Origin: Anodontia alba
Lineage: Eukaryota > Mollusca > Bivalvia > Lucinida > Lucinidae
Reading direction: 5' to 3'
Assembly: GCA_964016985.1 (NCBI GenBank)
Contig: OZ024833.1
Location: 61,207,463-61,271,462 of the forward strand
DNA: 64,000 nt
Positions within the stretch are counted from its first letter, which is position 1, and every line of letters starts with the position of its first letter. This document shows, piece after piece, positions 57,132-64,000 of this stretch. Made by a program: the position numbers and the translations under genes. The notes below the pieces were generated by a model. That model did no database searches. It worked only from the letters and a program-made list of their open reading frames with translations, and was not told the DNA's origin.

Positions 57132-58100
57132 TTACGAAGAGGCCGTCAGTGAGTCTGAGGCCCGAACTGCCGTCGTGCAATTAAAGAGTGAAGCATAGCC
57201 ATCAGCAATGATTGGGTTGACAACTAGGCATGCAGTCTGTCGCATAATATCCAGGCTATAGCCAATTCTTTTATAACGGTTAATAAGTTTTCTGAATTGC
57301 TCCGAAAAGGAAGATTTTCCTACAATTTTTCTAAATCTGTACACTAAGTCACCGTAAAATGCTGGTTCCGATATACTTTGTTGCAGAAATGTTTTCAGGC
57401 TTACGCTATATTTTTCTACCAAGGCACTGTGTCTGCGATAAAATTTCGAAAACGCCTTACGAAGTTTAGAATGACGATAGCCCTGCCTAAGAAATTTGGC
57501 AGTACGGGCTTTATTACGGAAGTTAAAGTCACTAAGATTTGAAGAAGCTCTTGCGAATCTAATAAGTTGAGATATGTATACCCCATATGAGGTACTCCAG
57601 GGGACATCGCCAAGAAAAGGGAAATTGACTATATCAAAATCAAAATCGTCCCGTTTATCATAAATTTTGGTGGAAACTGTACCATTAGATATACATAGAT
57701 TCAAATCCAAAAAAAGTTGCCTCGGTATCGGAAGAATTTGCTCTATTTAATTGGAGTTCTGTAGGGTATATGCGGTCCACCATTTGGCCAAAGTAAATAT
57801 TGTCAATATTTAATAAATTATCAAGGTATCTTGAAGTTGGATTGAAAGCCTCAATAATGTCAGCCTGATTTTCACGTGAGAGAGACTTAATGAAATCTCT
57901 CTCATAACAAAGAAGAAACAAATCTGCAACAAGAGGCCACAGTTAGTTCCCATCGGAATACCAATAGTTTGCCTTTAAAGTTTTGTTCCAAATCTAATAA
58001 AAATATTATCCAATAGATAAAGAAGGACATCATCGACTTTTTGACACGACCATAAATTGTGATTATTGTATACATCACAAGTGAAAAAAGCACATTTTTC
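57132..58100 (-). pseudogene. Penelope-like reverse transcriptase relic
   Basis: Read on the minus strand: CDVYNNHNLW (about 58060), FIRFGTKL, then RQTIGIPMGTNCG (about 57935), the palm approach motif. A one-base deletion shifts frame into a DLFLLCYERDF stretch. The catalytic box reads RYLDNLLNIDN (about 57815), where active relatives are expected to have YxDD: the second aspartate is asparagine (AAT). A T-run insertion near 57712 shifts frame again to LNLCISNGTVSTKIYDKRDD. A long basic C-terminal part (FRKLINRYKRIGYSLDIMRQ, CLVVNPI) ends ...ASDSLTASS at a TAA. The N-terminal part is lost where the 36-bp minisatellite begins. No GIY-YIG endonuclease is seen. I recognise this RT family from mollusc genomes; placing it among Penelope-like elements is probable, not proven. 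Confidence 0.75.
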
Positions 58101-58102
58101 GT

Positions 58103-58900
58103 TGCAATTCTAGAGGGCTTCTTCATGAACTTACCTGAACCTTTTCTAGAGGGCTTATTCATGAACTCACCTAAACCTTTACTAGAAGGCTGAGTCATGA
58201 ACTTAACTAAACCTTTTCTAGAAGGCTTCTTCATGAACTTACCTAAATCTTTTCTACAAGGCTTATTCATGAACTTACCTAAACATTTTCTAGATTGCTT
58301 ATTCATGAACTCACCTAAACCTTTACTAGAAGGTTGAGTAATGAACTTAACTAAACCTTTTCTAGAAGGCTTCTTCATGAACTTACCTAAATCTTTTCTA
58401 CCAGGCTTATTCATAAACTTACCTAAACATTTTCTAGATGGCTTAGTCATGAACTTACCTAAACCTTATCTAGACGGCTTATTAATGAACTTACCCAAAC
58501 CTATTCTAAAGGGTTTATTCATAAATTTACCAAAACCTATTCTAGAGGGCTTATTATGAGATTACCTAAACCTTTTCTAGAGGGCTTATTCATGAACTTA
58601 CCTGAACCTTTATTAGAAGGTTTAGTCATGAACTTTCCTAGACCTTTTCTAGAAGGCTTTTTCATATACTTACATAAACCTTATCTAGAAGACTTGGTCA
58701 TGTACTTACCTTAACCAATTCTAGACGACTTATTCATGAACATACTTAAACCTATTCTAGAGGGCTTATTCACGAACTTGCCTAAACCTTTTCTAGAATG
58801 CTTAGTCTGGGATTGGCTTGTGAGTGTGGCACTCCCTGGACTTATCTCTTACCTTTTTTTTTTACCTAAACCGTTTCTAGAAGGCTAATTTATGAACTTA
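58103..58900 (+). repeat. 36-bp minisatellite, right block
   Basis: About 20 units at exact 36-bp spacing, most with TCTAGA. A 144-bp higher-order repeat (four units) is visible from 58189 to 58440. Because 36 is a multiple of three, the minus strand stays open and encodes a KPSRKGLGKFMN-like 12-residue repeat; this is probably incidental. At 58805-58868 the array contains an inverted copy of the sequence at 55890-55960 (GGTAAGAGATAAGTCCAGGG on the complement). Confidence 0.92.
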
Positions 58901-59954
58901 CCTTTCTATTGTCGAGCTCACAATTGTTCTGCTAGTAGTTTTCGGTTGCTTTATACTTGTATGATATGTGCGAAGACACAGACAAGCTTGTGCATCTATG
59001 CATTCCATTAGGGCATTCTTTTTCCATCAACATATACTCAGTATCCAACGATTGTGCAAGCAGCTATTGAAGGCCCTATCCAAGTTGTGCAAATACACCT
59101 GCTATATCTGAGCCTTCAATACCAACACAGACGATAAGAGTCCTTTGTTTATGTTGCGAAGCAAGGAGTGTTTATTCTTATGTACCACAGTTGCCCTAAA
59201 CCTTAGCAAACAGTGTAGACCCCAGCAAACGCCGCACAATACGTTGTCTGATCGGGGTCTACAAAGTTTGTTAATGATCCATCAGTATGACACATCAGAG
59301 ATTGTTAAAATTGTACCAGTATGTTCAAATTGTACCAGTATAGAAACAATCTTAAAGGTAGGGTATAGGTGTCGCAAACCCTTCGACCGCAGGAACGACA
59401 GTAACTAGACCCCACCGTTTCGTGGGCTACAACATATGAAAGGTAGGACACAAACCACAGCCTTTAATATTGCCTTCGAAGAGTTAGTGTCCAAATATTT
59501 ATCATAAATATACGAGTATTTAGGATGAATACAGTATGAGCCTAATTGAAAACAAAACAATAAATAATATGATGAAGCCTACCATATTTAATCGATGACA
59601 CAAACAAGAGTCTCATTCAGAACGAAATACATATAAGGTGTTGCTATTCTATTTTTTTTAGTTCCGTCAGCCGCCATCTAGATAAGAGGGTGTTTATTTC
59701 TTCAAGAAGATGTATGTGGCAGTTATGATGTAATCAGCGATGTTATTCAATGTACATTTAAACCCGTCATTATAACTAGATTTTGTTTTTAGAGATTAGC
59801 TTCAAAATAATTAATACTTCAGCAGAAACCGATACACTTTCACGGGGAATAACTCTGAGAAATTGATTTTGTTCCCCTTCTGAATAGGGTCCTACTGTAA
59901 ACGGAAAATTTTCTCCCAAACGGTTCTGTTCGACTTTTTTTTTTTTTTTTTTTC
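58901..59954. other. No gene; E core and T fragment
   Basis: Family E core at 59203-59272 (GCAAACAGTGTAGACCCC, GATCGGGGTCTACAAAG) and a T fragment at 59850-59935 (TTCTGAATAGGGTCCTACTG). An 87-codon frame at 59145-59408 runs through the E core and is not a gene. Confidence 0.55.
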
Positions 59955-60234
59955 ATTACGAAAACACGCCTATTCAAATATATAGACAATTTCACCTCCA
60001 AAAACTGAAAATTTTCAGATAAAAAAACTCTGATATTTTTGTTTATTTCTGCTCAAAACATAGATTGTGGGTACTCGTTAGAACCGCCTCGGCGAGGCGG
60101 TTCTAACGAGTTCCCACAATCTATGTTTTTGAGCAGAAATAAGAAAAATAATGTATACCCCTGTAAACCCCAGTTTTACTATATAAAAGTGGGGTTTAAG
60201 GGTGTCAAAATTATATAGGCATGTTTTCGTGATG
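59955..60234 (+). mobile_element. Family A element
   Basis: 280 bp, T on both flanks, next to a T-run upstream and a (TG)n/G-run (60235-60268) downstream. Confidence 0.94.
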
Positions 60235-60368
60235 TGTGTGTGTGTGTGTGTGTGTGGGGGGGGGGGGGGTTGTTGTTGTTGTTGTTGTTGTTTTTAAATA
60301 TTATTCTATGTGCAACAATTGCTACCACGTAAATGTAACAAAAATGCAAAATATATACAGTAATTATT

Positions 60369-61137
60369 AGCTCACCTGAGCTAGAAGTGCTCAAGGTGAG
60401 CTATTCTGATCAGTCAATGTCCGTCGTGCGTCGTCTGTCATGCGTCGTGCGACATCAACAATTGCTTTAAAAGCTTACTCCTCCTACACCCCTGGGCCAG
60501 TTGACTCGAAACTTGGTAGGAAGCATCGGGGTGACTTGTAGATCAAAAATAGCTAAAACCGTTCCGGTCGGAAATCCAAGATGGCCGCCATCATAAAAAT
60601 CTGTTTTTCGTTTTTTTTCTCCTGAACCGAAAGGCCATTTGACTTGAGACTTGATAGGAAGCATATGGGGTGACTTGTGATCAAAAATAACTAAAATCGT
60701 TCTGATCTAAAATGACCGCCATGGGGGCCATTTTGAAAATTTATTTTTCACTTCTTCTCCTGAACCGAAAGGCCAATTGACTCGAAACTTGGTAGGAAGC
60801 ATCGGGCTGACTTGTAGATTAAAAATAGCTAAATTGTTTTGATCGGAAATCTAGGATGGCCGCCATGTCGGCCATCTTGACAATCTATTATTCGCTTCTC
60901 CTGAACCGATAGACCAATTAACTAAAAACTTGGTAGGAAGCATCGGGGTGACTTGTATATCAAAACAGCTAAAATCGTTCCGATCGGAAATCCAAGACGG
61001 CTGCCATTGCGGCCATCTTGAAAATCTATTTTTCGCTTCTTCTCCTGGACCGAAAGGCTAATGGACTTGAAACTTGGTAGGAAGCATTGGGGTGACATGT
61101 AGATCAAAAATAGCTCAAATTATGCCCCTTATCATAC
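60369..61137 (+). repeat. H-type element: leader plus ~140-bp tandem array
   Basis: Leader GCTCACCTGAGCTAGAAGTG, GTCAATGTCCGTCGTGCGTC, then five units with AAGCAT landmarks at 60521, 60659, 60797, 60938 and 61082. Leader and units match 24834 onward. Ends where family G begins. Confidence 0.85.
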
Positions 61138-61366
61138 AGGGCCCAGTGTTCAAAACTAACGATGTCGTTAGTTAACATATCATTAAAACTTCAATCATTA
61201 AATATGGCATATACGCTAATAGTTTTGCTGAAAAAATGTGAAAGGCTACTCACATTTTTCAGCTAAAATACCTGTGAATTAGATAGTGTACTTACTAGAA
61301 CAGTTAACATTTTGACCACTAACGAACTCGTTAAGCTAATGACGCTTTGAAAATATGGGTCCTGGT
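61138..61366. mobile_element. Family G element
   Basis: GGGCCCAGTGTTCAAAACTA ... GAAAGGCTACTCACATTTTTC ... TAATGACGCTTTGAAAATAT, GGGTCCTG. Both halves present but ends mutated. Confidence 0.75.
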
Positions 61367-61769
61367 ATTTTAGCAAAGGAAAATATTGTTAAAATGTTTT
61401 ACAGACACATTTCTCTTTAGCAAATAGTTTTGATCAGCTTAGCTCTCCTCTCAACCTTCCTCTAATCTATATTTCTCCTTTCTTTGGTTTGTAAGGGTGA
61501 AGGGTGGTTTTCTCCCCTTCTCCAATCTCCGTCTATCTTCACACTTAAATGCCCCCGCCTGCTGAAGGCATGTGTGGGAAAATGTAGCGTTTCTCCGTGA
61601 TGATTTACCAGTACGTGCGTACGCCCGTACATATGCATGTCACGTTCGTTACAGAGAAACTAAATGGTTATGTTTACATGCGAATTTACATTCAAATTTA
61701 TTTTCAAGGTTACGTTCGCGTTTTATTGTTGCGATCACAGCTTGGGTACATTTTATACTGGAAAGTTGA
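61367..61769. other. No feature recognised
   Basis: CT-rich 61440-61560, otherwise unplaced. Confidence 0.45.
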
Positions 61770-61849
61770 TATTAGCGTTAGGTGGCGTCTGATCTGGGTC
61801 AACTCTGTTTGCCAACGTTCCTTTCATGGGACGCCAGGCATAAATTGGG
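61770..61849 (+). mobile_element. Family E right half
   Basis: GGTGGCGTCTGATCTGGGTC, CTGTTTGCCAACG, GACGCCAGGCATAAATTGGG and TTAA at 61850-61853; the left half is absent. Confidence 0.7.
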
Positions 61850-61853
61850 TTAA

Positions 61854-62206
61854 TATCCCAGGCTATATTGACCTATATTTACTCAAATTCCCACAAAAGA
61901 GAATTTAGCAAACAAGACTCTTTACAAATCTTCACAAGTGTTTAAATTGAATGTAACAAATCGCGCTATTTATCGCTGCCAGTAGTTCTTTATAAAGCCA
62001 TGGAGACAGAAAAGAAATATGTTGTAAGTAATATTGACAATTTAGCAGTCAGACATCAATGTATATGTTTGAATGGTAATATAATCTGGTGCAAGGTCGA
62101 AACTTTCAGCATGTCAGTTTAGAATTAATTGGTAATCTAAATAATTGAATTTAAGATGGAATGAATCAAATAAACCGCCACTGAAAACCGTGACAAATTG
62201 ACTTAA
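61854..62206. other. No feature recognised
   Basis: Unplaced AT-rich DNA. Confidence 0.45.
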
Positions 62207-62418
62207 CCCTTAAAGCGCCAGTCACAACTGCAGCAGACGACATTTTAAAATATTTTATTTTTAATTTTTCAAAGAAAACAAGTCTTGATATTTCATGTGA
62301 ATCGTCTGCTTGGCAGACAATTCACATGAAATATCAAGACTTGTTTTCTTTGAAAAATTAAAAAAAACAACTAAAAATAAATGTCGTCTGCTACAAATTT
62401 TGCTTGGCGCTTTAAGGG
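62207..62418. mobile_element. Family F-type element with perfect ends
   Basis: TTAA at 62203-62206 and 62419-62422; ends CCCTTAAAGCGCCA are identical inverted repeats. Inner arms GCAGACGACATTT, GAAAACAAGTCTTGATATTT, CATGTGAATCGTCTGC pair almost perfectly over the whole 212 bp. It differs from the other F copies in its ends and centre, yet keeps the CAGCAGACGACA word. Confidence 0.9.
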
Positions 62419-62466
62419 TTAAGGTCTGTCCAGATTCATAGAATACAGATAGCATTCCCATTCCCC

Positions 62467-62745
62467 CATTACGAAAACATGCCTATTCAAATATATTGAA
62501 AATGTTACCACCAAAAAATGAAAATTTTCAGATAAAAATGTTTGATATTTTTTCATATTTCTGCTCAAAACATAAATTGTGGGTACTCGTTAGAACCGCC
62601 TCGGCGAGGCGGTTCAAACGAGTACCCATAATCTGTGTTTTGAGCAGAAATAAGAAAAACAATGTATACCCCTGTAAACCCCAGTTTTACTGTATAAAAG
62701 TGGGGTTTAAAGGGGTCAAAATTATATAGGCATGTTTTCGTGATG
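62467..62745 (+). mobile_element. Family A element
   Basis: 279 bp, intact ends; flanks C and A differ. Confidence 0.93.
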
Positions 62746-63100
62746 ATTAACCGATGTTAATTTCTCAGACACATATTCTTTTTTTTTTCTTGTGTACAAA
62801 ATACAGCTTAAAGAAAATGTTTTGTCGGTACACTCACTTCCATAGGGGTGGGGGGGGGGGGGGGGGGAGGGGGCTTAAACCTCAACACAAACACAAAACT
62901 TCCATGGGGACTCTTGTCGTAATTTCGGTCGATTTCGGGCTCATGCCAGAAAACTCTGATCAGACAAATGTATATTGTAAATTAAAATACAACCCAAAAT
63001 CTCTATATTTATGTTAAAATGGATTTTTGGCTTTGGACATACATCTGAAAATACGGAGATTACCTGCAAGGCTTTTCCTTTATCTAGTCACCACAAAAAA
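62746..63100. other. No gene; poly(G) run
   Basis: GGTGGGGG-type run at 62845-62872 next to GGCTTAAACCTCAACACAAA, perhaps the tail of an eroded SINE or family Q fragment. Confidence 0.45.
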
Positions 63101-63104
63101 AAAT

Positions 63105-63392
63105 CCATTCGTACAATAAACACTCATTACATCGACAGTATTTGGGTGAAATTTTTTGGGGAAATTTTTCATATTCTGTCATAAAAGTATAAATTGTTTT
63201 GTTTTGAGGCGATTCTAATGAGTACACTCTAAATACCATTATTTTTTCATAGAAGATCAAACAGGCGTTTCTAAATTATCCCCATTTGCATCCTGAACTT
63301 TCACTATGGTTAATCCTCAGTGGCTCGAACTTACCATGTCTAAAACAAATTTCCTAGGCCCCAAAGGTGTTCGAGCCATTGAAGTTCGACTA
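63105..63392 (+). mobile_element. Family B element with D-like left end
   Basis: Left AACACTCATTACATCGACAG and TATTTGGG resemble D. The rest is B: half core GAGGCGATTCTAATGAG, CCATTTGCATCCTG, ending GAGCCATTGAAGTTCGACTA. Similar in make-up to 13498-15106. Confidence 0.65.
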
Positions 63393-63409
63393 TATTTGCA
63401 CTTCCACTT

Positions 63410-63694
63410 AGGGGTGGTCGGGTGTGGCAAAGGTGTCGTGTATCTTGCGTCACCAGGGCGTCCAACTGATATTGGCTTACAGTTGGGCAAGGCCTGCTGT
63501 CCTTGCAGCAGGTATGGGTAGAGGGGGAATGTTTAATTTCTTCTGTGTCTTCACTTTCATTCATTTTCCTCTTTCTCCCCTGTCCCTCTCTTTCATCGTC
63601 TCAACTATCTCTTCTATCTTCTCCCTTTCTCTGGGAGACGACACAAAATGACCCACAAGGGTTGACGTGTCGTTAAACCCCAACACAATCAAAA
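63410..63694 (+). mobile_element. SINE with exact 13-bp target duplication
   Basis: TGCACTTCCACTT at 63397-63409 and 63695-63707. Starts AGGGGTGGTCGGGTG, contains GTGTCGTGTATCTTGCGTC and GGGCAAGGCCTGCTG, a CT-rich middle, and tail TCGTTAAACCCCAACACAAT. Defines both ends of this family. Confidence 0.92.
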
Positions 63695-63828
63695 TGCACT
63701 TCCACTTTGTTTGGTCGTTCTGGTGATCAGGGTGTGTTCTTTCGCGTTGTCACTGCATGCTACTTTACACTTTCCGGTGACTTTGGAGGACTTTATTCCG
63801 AGAGTGAAGAGGCTGTTTCTTAACTCAA

Positions 63829-64000
63829 CATCATGATAACATGCCTATATAGTTTTGACCCCCTTAAACCCCTCTTTTATACAGTAAAACTGCGTTTTAC
63901 AAAGGTATACATTATTTTTCTTAATTTTGCGTAAAACCATGGATTGTTGGTACTCGTTTGACCCGCCTCGCTGAGGCGGTTCTAACGAGTACACAAATCT
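63829..64000 (-). mobile_element. Family A element, cut by window end
   Basis: CATCATGATAACATGCC, stem arm TAAACCCCTCTTTTATACAG, core through GCGGTTCTAACGAG. Continues beyond the window. Confidence 0.9.

Noticed and set aside
57902..58450. 182-codon minus-strand frame joining the 12-residue repeats to RT-like sequence
   Set aside because: The RT part is read in the wrong frame (the real RT motifs appear in another phase), so the fusion is accidental.
58103..58900. Regular 36-bp repeats resembling a CRISPR array
   Set aside because: Units are contiguous with no spacers, and the setting is eukaryotic; this is a minisatellite.
63306..63651. Overlapping small frames with a CILRHQGVQLILAYSW-like peptide, also at 49366-49719
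   Set aside because: Both are translations of the same SINE family in different positions.

Overview
The window looks like a gene-poor stretch of a mollusc genome, most probably a bivalve. It is AT-rich and full of microsatellites. Its SINEs, hairpin transposons and tandem-repeat elements are of kinds I associate with bivalve genomes; that attribution is recollection plus inference, not a database result. I found no host protein-coding gene, rRNA, genuine tRNA gene or CRISPR array. The only sequences with protein similarity I recognise are three decayed retroelement fragments: a LINE 3' end (13761-15027, +), an endonuclease/reverse-transcriptase LINE relic (33773-36643, -), and a Penelope-like reverse transcriptase relic (57132-58100, -).

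The rest is dominated by short non-autonomous elements built around a central hairpin, named here by letter. A: about 280 bp, ends CATYACGAAAACA, 28 copies or fragments, roughly 12% of the window. B, C and D: ends CAGT..., flanked by TA, pogo/Tc1-like. E and F: flanked by TTAA, piggyBac-like. G: ends CTGGGCCCAGTTGTTC. J: GATCAGCCTGCGC motif. T: about 180 bp with a GGGTCTACT...AGTAGACCC stem. Q: dispersed pieces resembling the 3' region of the Penelope-like element. H: elements made of roughly 133-140 bp tandem units, some ending in a hairpin. SINEs occur at 1-254, 3892-4172, 9795-10004, 30642-30949, 31191-31503, 49461-49734 and 63410-63694; four have visible target-site duplications.

Layout. 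0-4.5 kb: SINE, H-element tail, fused B copies with an A insert, a 1.65 kb inverted-repeat composite, SINE, A. 4.5-13.2 kb: low-complexity DNA, Q, B, G, F, J, C. 13.2-19.8 kb: E, a D/B hybrid holding a LINE, self-nested A, and many hairpin elements. 19.8-24.8 kb: A, T, B and E. 24.8-28.2 kb: H tandem array with a nested second element. 28.4-33 kb: A copies and two SINEs. 33-37 kb: F containing a LINE containing C. 37-55 kb: dense A, B, D, E, F, G, J, Q, T, including a five-unit amplification of the A core at 50.5-51.35 kb. 55.4-58.9 kb: 36-bp minisatellites on both sides of the reverse transcriptase relic. 58.9-64 kb: A, H, G, E, F, B and a SINE.

The most interesting pattern is modularity. 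A, B and D have unrelated ends but share the same palindromic core (GTACTCRTTAGAAYCGCCTC and its complement). The TTAA families E repeat the theme with a CAAACAGTGTAGAYCC core carried by several different ends. Nested insertions give relative ages and show that A inserts with at most a 1-bp target duplication.
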